DNA of 9,891 nt, taken from NCBI GenBank assembly GCA_030595525.1, contig JAUVDD010000043.1, positions 1-9,891 on the forward strand, read 5' to 3'. The position numbers were made by a program, and so were the translations under genes. Numbering within the stretch: the first letter of the stretch is position 1; every line of letters begins with the position of its first letter. Positions 1-6,705 of the stretch are shown here, piece after piece. Below the pieces are notes generated by a model. The model was not told the DNA's origin and did no database searches. It saw only the letters and a list, made by a program, of their open reading frames with translations. This stretch comes from Puniceicoccales bacterium. GTDB taxonomy: Bacteria; Verrucomicrobiota; Verrucomicrobiia; Opitutales; Oceanipulchritudinaceae.

Positions 1-1
1 G

Positions 2-1141
2 GGTTTACTATTACCATCCAAGACAGCCGAGGAAGCTGCCCTGATCAGTGAACTAGAAGTCTATGCCATCGAAAGCCTGGATGAAGCCTGTGCATTTCTG
101 GAAGGGCGCATTGAACTTAAACCCGTCATCAATCGCTTTGAGTCGAAAATTCTGGTCTCGTCAAAAAAGGGGGTGGATTTCTCCGATGTCAAGGGCCAGC
201 AGGCAGTACGCCGATCAGTGGAGGTAGCCGCAGCTGGCTCCCATAACCTGCTTTTGCTCGGTCCTCCAGGATCCGGAAAATCAATGATTTCCAAACGCAT
301 TCCAACAATTCTACCACCTTTGAAAGAGGACGAATACCTGGATATCCTGAGGATATATTCCGCATCCGGAAAAACCCTTGATGGTGAGGCGGTGACCGCT
401 GCCAGGCCATTCAGGAATCCCCATCACACAATATCTGATGTGGGACTCATTGGTGGTGGGACAATTCCGGGTCCGGGGGAAATCTCACTCGCTCATCATG
501 GCGTCCTCTTTCTGGATGAATTGCCTGAATTCAAGCGTGGCGTTTTGGAGGTCATGCGTCAGCCACTGGAAGATGGGGAAGTGACCATTTCCCGCAGTGC
601 GGGGCGAATCACCCTGCCCGCTTCTTTCATGTTGGTGGCAGCCATGAATCCCTGTCCATGTGGATACCTTGGTGATCTTGGCCATTCCTGCCAATGCAAG
701 GCCTTCCAAATACATCGCTACAGATCCCGAATCAGCGGACCCTTGCTGGATCGGATTGATATCCACATCGAAGCACCTGCACTCTCCATAGAGGAGCTAC
801 GTCAGGCCGATCTCGGGGAGTCCTCACAAAGCATCCGGGAACGTGTTGCGGCAGCAAGGGAACGCCAACTCACCCGGTTCAGGCATGTGACCGATGGAAC
901 CCCAAAGGTGAATGCCTGTATGTCACATGCAGAAATCCGCAAGCATTGTTCCATGAACGATTCACTTGGTGATCGATTACAACAATCCATGAAAAAACTG
1001 AGCCTGTCGGCACGGGCGTATGACCGTATTCTGAAAGTGTCACGGACGATTGCGGATCTGGACAATTCAGCAGATATCCAATCCCATCATTTAATGGAAG
1101 CGATCAATTACAGGACACTCGATAGAAACCTGTTCCTGTAA
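2..1141 (+). CDS. comM: ComM/YifB-family AAA+ ATPase (Mg-chelatase-like), 5'-truncated by window edge
   Basis: The reading frame is open from base 2 to the TAA at 1139-1141, giving about 379 residues; the family is usually about 500, so roughly 120-130 N-terminal residues (most of the Lon-protease-like S5 domain) lie outside the window. A GTG at 173 is not the true start, because conserved family sequence continues upstream of it. Visible landmarks are Walker A GPPGSGKS (bases 260-283), the [15 protein letters not shown] block, Walker B VLFLDE (503-520), the sensor-like MNPCPCG followed by a CQC pair (a CxC...CxC pattern typical of this family), and the C-terminal [19 protein letters not shown] block. 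Family knowledge: ComM is a hexameric branch-migration helicase that helps integrate incoming DNA during natural transformation; homologues also occur in species not known to be competent. It is the only plus-strand gene here and converges with the secreted-protein gene. The family call is very secure; the competence role is inferred. Confidence 0.94.
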   Translation, partial: GLLLPSKTAEEAALISELEVYAIESLDEACAFLEGRIELKPVINRFESKILVSSKKGVDFSDVKGQQAVRRSVEVAAAGSHNLLLLGPPGSGKSMISKRIPTILPPLKEDEYLDILRIYSASGKTLDGEAVTAARPFRNPHHTISDVGLIGGGTIPGPGEISLAHHGVLFLDELPEFKRGVLEVMRQPLEDGEVTISRSAGRITLPASFMLVAAMNPCPCGYLGDLGHSCQCKAFQIHRYRSRISGPLLDRIDIHIEAPALSIEELRQADLGESSQSIRERVAAARERQLTRFRHVTDGTPKVNACMSHAEIRKHCSMNDSLGDRLQQSMKKLSLSARAYDRILKVSRTIADLDNSADIQSHHLMEAINYRTLDRNLFL

Positions 1142-1169
1142 AAAAGAAGAACAGGCTGTGTGCCTGTTC
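1140..1169 (-). terminator. Intrinsic terminator shared by convergent genes
   Basis: Perfect 8-bp inverted repeat GAACAGGC (1149-1156), loop TGTGT, GCCTGTTC (1162-1169). Read on the minus strand the stem is followed by TTCTTTTTT (complement of 1140-1148), a good U-tract, so it should end transcription of the secreted-protein gene. That U-tract overlaps the comM stop codon. Read on the plus strand the same hairpin sits 7 bases after the comM stop but lacks a clear U-tract, so it may only protect the comM 3' end or terminate weakly. Confidence 0.8.
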
Positions 1170-1202
1170 CTCTGTAGATTAAATTGATTAAATAGTGTCG
1201 GA

Positions 1203-1754
1203 TCAACGACCTCCACCGCCACCGCCGCCGCCGCCGCCACGGCTGCCACGGCCACCACTGCTTTGTCCACTTGAACCGGAGCGTTGCGGGCTCAAATCAT
1301 CGAGATTCTTTTTAAACGTTCTAAGAGCTTTTTTATCCAGCACTTCCTTCGCTGCATCACCCGTCTTTGCGGTTAACTCTTTCAGTTGTTCCTGGTTTTT
1401 TGTCATAAGTTGACGCATGGCATCACGATCACCCTCAGCTTTTTGTCGGGCACCCATCATAACCATTTGGATCTTCAACTGACCAACAAGGTGTTGCTGG
1501 ACCAAAGTCGTAACAGCAGGCATTTTATCCTCAGGAACCACGTCGCCCATTTTCTTCATGAACGCCTTGGTTTTATTGTTAATATTTTCGGTCTGCTGTT
1601 TTTTCCATTCCTCAACGGACATTTTCTGGCGATTTTCCTGTGGACGATTTCCTTCCGGGCGCTTTTGCCGATCACCCCGATCCTGGGCAAATCCTGCCGC
1701 CGTAAGGACTAAAATTGAGAGACATAATGTGAATATTCGACTGGTTTGTATCAT
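1203..1754 (-). CDS. Small secreted protein with poly-glycine tail, function unknown
   Basis: Encodes 183 residues that I do not recognise as a named family. Residues 1-23 form a classical signal peptide: a short basic start, the hydrophobic stretch FTLCLSILVLTAAG, and likely cleavage after GFA, so the product should be exported. The mature part opens with a basic Arg/Gln/Pro-rich segment (24-45). A largely helical, charged middle (about 46-155) rich in Lys, Gln and Met follows and could form a helical hairpin or coiled coil. The Ser/Gly/Arg tail ends in ten consecutive Gly and a final Arg. Its general build (small, exported, helical, Met/Gln-rich) recalls Spy/CpxP-like periplasmic proteins, but I see no LTxxQ motif, so that is only a loose comparison. 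The start is supported by AGGAG (1761-1765) six bases before the ATG, one of the few good ribosome-binding sites here. The gene follows aroF after 106 bases and may have its own promoter; I could not identify one. Confidence 0.78.
   Translation of the reverse strand: MIQTSRIFTLCLSILVLTAAGFAQDRGDRQKRPEGNRPQENRQKMSVEEWKKQQTENINNKTKAFMKKMGDVVPEDKMPAVTTLVQQHLVGQLKIQMVMMGARQKAEGDRDAMRQLMTKNQEQLKELTAKTGDAAKEVLDKKALRTFKKNLDDLSPQRSGSSGQSSGGRGSRGGGGGGGGGGR
1209..1238 (-). repeat. Trinucleotide (GGN) tract encoding ten glycines
   Basis: Ten consecutive glycine codons at the 3' end of the secreted-protein gene, including five perfect GGC units (bases 1224-1238, read as GCC on the plus strand). Slippage here would change the number of glycines without shifting the frame. 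The complementary plus-strand reading (poly-proline) is a shadow, not a gene. Confidence 0.9.
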
Positions 1755-1760
1755 ACTGAA

Positions 1761-1765
1761 CTCCT
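1761..1765 (-). promoter_or_regulatory. Strong ribosome-binding site for the secreted-protein gene
   Basis: AGGAG on the minus strand, six bases before the ATG at 1754-1752, within AAAAGGAGTTCAGTATG. It fixes the start codon. It stands out because most other genes in the window have no recognisable Shine-Dalgarno sequence. Confidence 0.75.
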
Positions 1766-1860
1766 TTTGAGGGCTAACGTTTTACAATTTGCAGTGGAGA
1801 TGATCGGCATGTTGCCAATATTTTCTTCTTAAATCAATCACAGAATGTTGAACCGCCAAC

Positions 1861-2886
1861 TCAGCGTAATCCCCAGACAACGCCCACATCATGTATCAAT
1901 TTCTTCAATACCTCGGGGGTAATCGCCTGTTTTGGATCATCTCCAATACCGGAAATCGGATTCACGTGTGATTCGATAACCAGCCCATCAGCACCGTAAG
2001 CAATGGCAGCAAGCGAACATTGCGGTACATATTTCGCACGACCCACAGAGTGAGACGGATCCACAACAACAGGTGCCCAGGATTTTTCCTTAAGGAGCGG
2101 TGTTATGCTCTCGTCTGGATGGTTCCGGAAACCATCCAGTTCAGGCATGGTCCCCCTTGGACAAAATATGACATTAGGATTGCCGTTCGCTGCCAGGTAC
2201 TCGGCAGCTGAGATAAACTCATCCACTGGTCCCATATGACGGCCTCTTTTAAGCAAAACAGGTACACCGGCTTCCGCTGTTTTCTTTCCAACCTGAGCCA
2301 GAAACGTGTAATTCAAGGCGTTGCGCGTGCCAATTTGGAGAATATCAAGTTTGGCTGCCAAAGCTACATCCAGTTGAGCATCATCCATCACTTCAGCCAC
2401 AACAGGCAATCCGGTTTCCTCCCGGGCTTTCAGAAGGACATCCACCATTTTTGAGCTGCCCTGATAGCTATGGGGAGAGGTCCTGGGTTTCCACACGCCT
2501 CCGCGAATTGCCTGGGCACCGGCTTCCTTAACACCATGCGCTGTCTCTAAAAAAGCATTAGTATTGGATGGATCGATTGTACAGTGACCAGCGATGACCA
2601 AAGGTTCTTCACCCAAGGTAACACTCCCGACTTGAGTCCGATGGTTTGCCAGATCGGAACGGATATCCATCAGCTTATAAACCGATTCCATTCGATCCAC
2701 CCGGGCAACGTACTCGAGACCAAGCAGCCGGTTGACCATGGTTTCACTACGCTCGTCACCGATAATGGCGTAGATATTCCTATGGGCCCCGTAGATAACT
2801 TGAATATTACAGCCAAAATCGCCGACAACAGACTCTACTTCAGCAAGTTGTTTATCAGTGAGTGTGGGTGCTTTTGAAATAATCAT
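1861..2886 (-). CDS. aroF: 3-deoxy-7-phosphoheptulonate (DAHP) synthase, class I-beta
   Basis: Encodes 341 residues, the usual length for I-beta enzymes carrying an N-terminal ferredoxin-like regulatory domain (about 1-75) before the TIM barrel. The family condenses phosphoenolpyruvate with erythrose 4-phosphate, the first step of the shikimate pathway to aromatic amino acids, in the cytoplasm. Recognisable parts are RGGVWKPRTSPHSYQG (128-143), AEVMDD (164-169), LQIGTRN (183-189), LLKRG (211-215) and VDPSHSVGR (275-283). Likely metal ligands are Cys102, His279, Glu305 and Asp316, whose spacing matches that known for the Thermotoga enzyme. Oddities: the usual AGPC around the metal cysteine is AGHC here, and the usual CERG is CPRG (242-245). 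It may thus be a divergent lineage form. No Shine-Dalgarno is evident. It is the last gene of the tight cluster, 24 bases after the pseudouridine synthase gene. The ferredoxin-like domain suggests feedback control by an aromatic amino acid, which is inference. Confidence 0.92.
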   Translation of the reverse strand: MIISKAPTLTDKQLAEVESVVGDFGCNIQVIYGAHRNIYAIIGDERSETMVNRLLGLEYVARVDRMESVYKLMDIRSDLANHRTQVGSVTLGEEPLVIAGHCTIDPSNTNAFLETAHGVKEAGAQAIRGGVWKPRTSPHSYQGSSKMVDVLLKAREETGLPVVAEVMDDAQLDVALAAKLDILQIGTRNALNYTFLAQVGKKTAEAGVPVLLKRGRHMGPVDEFISAAEYLAANGNPNVIFCPRGTMPELDGFRNHPDESITPLLKEKSWAPVVVDPSHSVGRAKYVPQCSLAAIAYGADGLVIESHVNPISGIGDDPKQAITPEVLKKLIHDVGVVWGLR

Positions 2887-2910
2887 AGTAGCAGAGGATT
2901 GCCACGGAGC

Positions 2911-3633
2911 CTACCGGAGGGCAATGGCAAAAAAACCTGGAATCGCACTCTCTGCCGAGAAAACCACTTTCTTTCCACTGATCGATATTTCCAGCCCGGT
3001 CTTCCAACTATGAAGGAATAAGCGGTTTGTCCCCGTCTTTTTCCGGAAATCCTTATTAAACGAAAAGTCACCGTAAGTAGCGTCACCTGCGATTGGTAAT
3101 CGCCTACTGGCACACTGCACGCGCAACTGATGTGTCCTTCCGGTTGCCGGATCCATTTGGATCAAAGCTCTGGCGGGAGGACCCTCTCCGCGTTGCTTCA
3201 GAAGGATGGCCGATTCACTATTTGCTTTTCCTTGAATCACCCGTGTACGGAGCATTCCACCTTTTCTATCGACTGTAAGACAATCCCGCCAGCAGTCCTT
3301 TTTCCGAACAGGTATGCCTTTAACCAGGGCCAGATAACTTTTCTTAACCGAATGATTGGCAAATGCCGCCTTCGCTGCCAATGCCACTTCGCGGTCAGTT
3401 GCCAGAAGGATTACACCGGAAGTGGGCGCATCCAGTCGGTTGAGAAGATACCATTTGTTCCCACCATCAACATATGCCTCTTCTTCATGATCGTACTGGG
3501 CGGACAAAAGGGAAGCTCCCCCACTCTTTCCCTTGTTCGGATGGGAAAGGATACCCTCGGCCTTATCAATGGCCATCAATCCACAGGCATGGGACTGGAT
3601 CAAAGAACACGATTGATGTAGCGGGACTTCCAT
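2911..3633 (-). CDS. RluA-family RNA pseudouridine synthase (no S4 domain)
   Basis: Encodes 240 residues corresponding to the catalytic domain alone; the N-terminal S4 RNA-binding domain found in RluD and RluC is absent. The family converts specific uridines in rRNA or tRNA to pseudouridine. Signature blocks are MAIDKAEGILSHPN (20-33, usually KPaGllvHP), the catalytic loop NRLDAPTSG (65-73, catalytic Asp68), KKSYLALVKG (97-106), GRTHQLRVQCA (165-175), IAGDATYGD (181-189) and LFLHSW (205-210). The catalytic loop has Asn where most members have His (HRLD). The RNA target cannot be told from sequence; short S4-less members include RluA and TruC types. The chosen ATG lies only 6 bases after the TonB-gene stop, in the same frame, and has no Shine-Dalgarno, so coupling to upstream translation is likely. 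The next ATG (codon 20) would remove part of the conserved core. Confidence 0.92.
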   Translation of the reverse strand: MEVPLHQSCSLIQSHACGLMAIDKAEGILSHPNKGKSGGASLLSAQYDHEEEAYVDGGNKWYLLNRLDAPTSGVILLATDREVALAAKAAFANHSVKKSYLALVKGIPVRKKDCWRDCLTVDRKGGMLRTRVIQGKANSESAILLKQRGEGPPARALIQMDPATGRTHQLRVQCASRRLPIAGDATYGDFSFNKDFRKKTGTNRLFLHSWKTGLEISISGKKVVFSAESAIPGFFAIALR

Positions 3634-3639
3634 TACACA

Positions 3640-4764
3640 TTAGTAGTAGAAGTGGATGGCACATTCCGCCTTCTCGCCCATCTTGACAATCATTTCCGGT
3701 GTCCAGTCGAAGAATGGTGCCTCTCCCACGATGGCATCAACGGAAACTGTTTCCGCCAGTTTTCCCGCAGTGGAATAAGCTGTTTTAACGTCTGTAATCT
3801 GTCCATCCCGGGTAATCGAAAACTGGACAACCACCACATATCCGCCATACGGAATGGACCGTGTGTTATACACCAGATTCCGCCACCGGGCTTCAATGAT
3901 TTCCGCCACACGTCGCCAATATTCCCCAAACTCCGAGTACTCCGCATCAAATGCAAGGCGACCAATCTGAATGACACCCTGTCGGTTGTCCTTAATCGGA
4001 CCATAGGAAGTATCCCGCTCAACCCGTTGACGCGGACGCGGGGTCGGGGTTGGATTTTCGGCGGCTTGCGGAGGAGTGGTCATTTCCGCCTGGCCCTGGC
4101 CATCAGCTTGACTGGTTACAAGGATTTGTTCCTCCGGCTCGGTCGGTTCCTCTGGTATTTCCACTGCCTCATCCGGTTTTTCAATGCTGGCAACACCCTC
4201 CTCCTCTATTACCTCCTGTTCAATAAAATCAGGATTAACAGCAACCACTACCTCGCGTGGCGCAGCCTCCTGTTGCTGGATCGGGCTTGCGCCACTGGAA
4301 GGACTTGCAGCAGGCGGAGCGGGTGGCGTGGGTTCCTGAAACGGATTGCCTTGAACAATACGATTGGAATCCGGCTGGTCGCCCTCCACGTAAGGCGTGC
4401 TATCCTCCCCGACCAAAGTTGCTTCCTCCTGTGCCGCACTTTGATTCCGATCGGAAATATTGAGCGTATCCTCGGGGACCAACTCCTCAACATTCGGTGC
4501 TGCCCGAACATAGGTTTCCTCCATTTCCGGATTCGCTGGAATTTCTTCCAGAACAAGCTCAATTGATTGAGGAATCAGGACCTGTTCTGGTGGTTCCGGA
4601 AAAAGCTCCCTGGGAGTGGCCCAGAACAGTAGCAAATGGAGGAAAAACGCCAAAAGAATAGCAGCAAACAATCCCTCGCGGGTACGCCCACGGTCCTCGG
4701 ACACTACCGGATTCATGACGGGCCGTTTCTCCTTCTTCTTTTGAACTGTAGCTGGTTCAGGCAT
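3640..4764 (-). CDS. TonB-family energy-transducing protein
   Basis: Encodes 374 residues with the layout of TonB or TolA: a charged cytoplasmic N-terminus (1-30), one transmembrane segment (about 31-49, FAAILLAFFLHLLLFWAT), a long Pro/Glu/Gln-rich periplasmic linker (about 55-260), and a folded C-terminal domain (about 270-374) with FSITRDGQITDVKTAYSTAG and APFFDWTPEM, typical of TonB C-terminal domains. His43 lies within the membrane segment, as does the functionally important histidine of TonB and TolA that engages ExbB-ExbD or TolQ-TolR. By family knowledge it would carry proton-motive-force energy from the inner membrane to outer-membrane transporters, or maintain the envelope if TolA-like. 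The linker is strongly acidic rather than the Lys-Pro/Glu-Pro repeat of enteric TonB. No exbB/exbD or receptor gene is adjacent, so it must use partners encoded elsewhere. Its ATG overlaps the maf stop in TAATG, implying translational coupling. Confidence 0.88.
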   Translation of the reverse strand: MPEPATVQKKKEKRPVMNPVVSEDRGRTREGLFAAILLAFFLHLLLFWATPRELFPEPPEQVLIPQSIELVLEEIPANPEMEETYVRAAPNVEELVPEDTLNISDRNQSAAQEEATLVGEDSTPYVEGDQPDSNRIVQGNPFQEPTPPAPPAASPSSGASPIQQQEAAPREVVVAVNPDFIEQEVIEEEGVASIEKPDEAVEIPEEPTEPEEQILVTSQADGQGQAEMTTPPQAAENPTPTPRPRQRVERDTSYGPIKDNRQGVIQIGRLAFDAEYSEFGEYWRRVAEIIEARWRNLVYNTRSIPYGGYVVVVQFSITRDGQITDVKTAYSTAGKLAETVSVDAIVGEAPFFDWTPEMIVKMGEKAECAIHFYY

Positions 4765-5357
4765 TAATTATCGATGGTGGAAAGATCCACCCATCCCAAT
4801 TGGACTAATTCTACGCGTAAACGTTGAACAGGTAATCCCATAATGTTTTCAAACGATCCCTGATACTGTTCGATGATAATATCACCCTGTTCCTGAATCC
4901 CGTATGCACCGGCCTTGTCATAGACATGAACCAGGCTCAGGTAGCGATCAATTGCCTCTGCGCTCAATTCGCGGAATGTGACAATACTGGAATCATGAAA
5001 GCAGTGCATTTTCCCATTCAGAAAGAGGGCCATTCCGGTAACAACCATATGCTGTCTCCCGCTGAGCGCCTGCAACATGGAAACCGCCTCCTCCTTTGAA
5101 CCGGGCTTGGCAAACAGTCGATTTCCGAGAGCGACAGTCGTATCGGCAGCAATAACCAGCGCTTCCGGATGCTCTTCGGCAACCACCCGTCCCTTGCGAG
5201 TAGCGTTTTCTTCCACCTGATGAAAGGGATCCGCTTCATCTGGCTCCCATTCCGGAACATTGGGCGAGATTACCACGAACTCCGGCGTAAGCTGTTTTAA
5301 CAACTCCCGCCTTCGGGGCGATCCCGATGCGAGTATCCATTCCGTCGACCCGCTCAT
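4764..5357 (-). CDS. maf: Maf-family nucleotide pyrophosphatase (YhdE type)
   Basis: Encodes 197 residues, full length for the family. Maf proteins hydrolyse non-canonical or excess nucleoside triphosphates to monophosphate and pyrophosphate in the cytoplasm. Visible motifs are LASGSPRRRELL (9-20, phosphate-binding loop), AADTTVAL (70-77, with Asp72 the expected catalytic residue), KP (84-85), the block DKAGAYGIQ (147-155) and GSFENIMGLP (167-176). The DKAGAYGIQ form marks the YhdE subgroup (dTTP/UTP and modified pyrimidines) rather than the YceF subgroup, so that substrate range is the best prediction. The start ATG overlaps the stop of the upstream TIM-barrel gene in ATGA and its stop overlaps the TonB-gene start in TAATG, so it is embedded in one transcript. 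No odd features; confident call. Confidence 0.95.
   Translation of the reverse strand: MSGSTEWILASGSPRRRELLKQLTPEFVVISPNVPEWEPDEADPFHQVEENATRKGRVVAEEHPEALVIAADTTVALGNRLFAKPGSKEEAVSMLQALSGRQHMVVTGMALFLNGKMHCFHDSSIVTFRELSAEAIDRYLSLVHVYDKAGAYGIQEQGDIIIEQYQGSFENIMGLPVQRLRVELVQLGWVDLSTIDN
4773..4795 (-). other. Hairpin just upstream of the TonB-gene start
   Basis: Inverted repeat GGTGGA (4776-4781), loop AAGA, TCCACC (4786-4791), extendable by GAT/ATC across one bulged base (4773-4775 with 4793-4795). It lies inside the last codons of maf and ends about 8 bases before the TonB-gene ATG, where a ribosome-binding site would be; none is recognisable. Ribosomes finishing maf would melt it, which fits coupled translation. 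It could also be chance structure within coding sequence. Confidence 0.35.
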
Positions 5358-6292
5358 TTTCCACTCAGGGATGGAATTGTTTTCACTAGGAATTCCTTCC
5401 CATTCAAAATTTCCTCTTTGGTCAACTGCGGGCTCATTTCCATTATCACGGCATCGTCTTCACGAATATTATCGGCAAGAATTGACCAATCAATAACACC
5501 TGTTCCGGGGGTCTGGTGATCGTGGTTCTTCTCGCTGACATCATGCAGATGAAACCCGATTAAATGCGGTCGGAGCTTGGTCAGGAATTCCCGATGATCG
5601 AGCAGTCCCATCCTGTCCTTCAACTCGGCATGCCCACTGTCATGCCAGTATCCAAAAACCTCCAGCTCACTCAGTTCCTCCTGGAGGCTGAGCATATCGT
5701 CATCCAGAGGCAGCTCGCTGAATCCTTCGCGGTTCTCTATACCGAACCGGACGCCTGCTTCTTTTGCTCTTTCCGCGACCAGTCCGTAACTTTCACGAAG
5801 TCGCTTCATGAACGCCTTCTTCTTGCTGTTCATCCGCTTCAATCCCTTTGAGCGGGCCAGCTTCAACGCGGCCGAATCTTCTCCTTCAGCAGCATCAAAT
5901 GCATCATCCACGGCAGGGCCGGGATTTCCCCAGAGGAGCCTGACTTTTCCCGAATGCAGGACAATTCGGTCACAATTGACGCGCTGCGCAAAATCGACCG
6001 TCTTCAAAGTGTTGTGCAACCAAAGGATCCTTTCCTTGCGGCTGATCGCGGTCGGTTCGTAAAGATTGGGAGCAGCACCCATCACGCCGACGGGCAACGG
6101 GCAAAAATTATGTACGGAGGAAACCTTAATAACCTTCTCCTCAATTCCCTTCAAAATACCTGGTACCAGACTAATGCGAGTCCCGTGGGAAAGCTCCACA
6201 TATTCAAATCCCATTTCAGCCAATTCGACCAGCATGGCATAACCATCATCGTGACGGTGGGAATTCCAACAACTGGATATAGAAAATTTCAT
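5354..6292 (-). CDS. TIM-barrel sugar phosphate isomerase/epimerase-like protein (AP endonuclease 2 superfamily)
   Basis: Encodes 312 residues that read as a xylose-isomerase-like TIM barrel. Strand-end motifs with probable metal ligands occur in order: VELSHG (32-37), SSVHNFCP (58-65), RIVLHSG (109-115), FGIENREG (183-190, Glu186), YWHDSGHAE (215-223, Asp218 and His221), GFHLHDV (246-252, His248 and Asp251), then GTGVIDW (263-269) and MEMSP (284-288, Glu285). These are the usual divalent-metal positions of the superfamily, so a metal-dependent isomerase, epimerase or phosphodiester enzyme is expected; substrate and reaction cannot be deduced. A very basic segment (about 146-165, Lys/Arg-rich) sits between barrel elements. 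It opens the cluster whose next gene is maf, overlapping by 4 bases (ATGA). Upstream is the rpsU terminator; I found no convincing promoter in the 58 bases between, so transcription may begin there from a weak promoter or come from read-through. Confidence 0.87.
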   Translation of the reverse strand: MKFSISSCWNSHRHDDGYAMLVELAEMGFEYVELSHGTRISLVPGILKGIEEKVIKVSSVHNFCPLPVGVMGAAPNLYEPTAISRKERILWLHNTLKTVDFAQRVNCDRIVLHSGKVRLLWGNPGPAVDDAFDAAEGEDSAALKLARSKGLKRMNSKKKAFMKRLRESYGLVAERAKEAGVRFGIENREGFSELPLDDDMLSLQEELSELEVFGYWHDSGHAELKDRMGLLDHREFLTKLRPHLIGFHLHDVSEKNHDHQTPGTGVIDWSILADNIREDDAVIMEMSPQLTKEEILNGKEFLVKTIPSLSGK

Positions 6293-6350
6293 GACTGCGA
6301 GAGGCTAAACAACAAGGCGATCCCCGGGGAAAGGGCAACCCTGCGATGTG

Positions 6351-6391
6351 AAAAAGACAAAAAAATCCCCACCGGATACCGGTAGGGATTT
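6351..6391 (-). terminator. Strong intrinsic terminator after rpsU
   Basis: Inverted repeat with arms AAATCCC-C-ACCGG (6363-6375) and CCGGT-A-GGGATTT (6379-6391), loop ATA, a single internal mismatch (6370/6384). Read on the minus strand it is followed by TTTTTTTGTCTTTTT (complement of 6351-6365), an excellent U-tract. It lies 22 bases after the rpsU stop and separates the translation/proteostasis genes from the maf cluster. Confidence 0.92.
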
Positions 6392-6412
6392 CGAGAAAAA
6401 TTATTGAACCGA

Positions 6413-6613
6413 TTACTGATTCTCGTAACGGGCACGCAGCATAGCGGAGAAGGCAGCCACTTTCTTCTTGCGGCGGCGAACTTCGCACGGCTTTTCAAAA
6501 TAGCGCTTTGCGCGAACATCACGGATTACGCCTTCACGGTCGAGGCGCTTCTTGAGCCGGCGCAGTGCGCGTTCGATTGGCTCTCCTTTACGAATTTTTA
6601 CTTCTACGGACAT
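6413..6613 (-). CDS. rpsU: 30S ribosomal protein bS21
   Basis: Encodes 66 very basic residues, normal for bS21, a small-subunit platform protein that sits near the 3' end of 16S rRNA and aids initiation. Typical sequence is visible: VEVKIRKGEPIERALRRLKK (3-22), then LDREGVIRDVRAKRYFEKP and the Arg/Lys-rich RRRKKK near residues 46-51. There is no Shine-Dalgarno before the ATG; instead the leader carries a pyrimidine run with GCTCCTCCC about 20 bases upstream. It follows clpB after 92 bases and is closed by a strong terminator. In several phyla rpsU translation responds to bS21 and anti-Shine-Dalgarno availability, so the unusual leader could matter, but this is inference. Confidence 0.97.
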   Translation of the reverse strand: MSVEVKIRKGEPIERALRRLKKRLDREGVIRDVRAKRYFEKPCEVRRRKKKVAAFSAMLRARYENQ

Positions 6614-6640
6614 AACGATTGAGATTTAGGAAAAGGGAGG

Positions 6641-6665
6641 AGCAAAACACGCCCACAGGGCGCGT
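6641..6665 (-). terminator. Possible terminator or leader hairpin between clpB and rpsU
   Basis: On the minus strand ACGCGCCC, loop TGT, GGGCGTGT (complement of 6647-6665) forms an 8-bp GC-rich stem with one G-T pair, followed by a short TTTT run. It lies about 40 bases after the clpB stop and 34 bases before the rpsU start. The U-tract is short, so it may be a partial terminator for clpB or a structure in the rpsU leader. No rpsU promoter could be placed with confidence. Confidence 0.5.
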
Positions 6666-6705
6666 CAACAAAAAATCATCAGGAAAAACGCCCGTTTGCA
6701 GGACT

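Noticed and set aside
173..175. GTG as a start codon for the comM fragment
   Set aside because: The same frame is open back to base 2 with plausible family sequence, so the gene is cut by the window edge rather than starting here.
3631..3642. Stop-codon read-through fusing the TonB-family and pseudouridine synthase proteins (same frame, two codons apart)
   Set aside because: The stop is TAA followed by T, an efficient terminator, and the two products act in different compartments.
3652..4566. Long open frame (about 300 codons) on the plus strand
   Set aside because: It is antisense to the TonB-family gene, lacks recognisable domains, and arises from that gene's biased Pro/Glu-rich codons.
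6321..6330. TCCCCGGGGA palindrome upstream of the TIM-barrel gene
   Set aside because: A single 10-base palindrome without a second copy or adjacent promoter; not enough to call an operator.
6685..6696. AAAC-GCCC-GTTT hairpin shortly after the clpB stop
   Set aside because: The stem is only four base pairs, too weak to call a terminator despite the adjacent T run on the minus strand.
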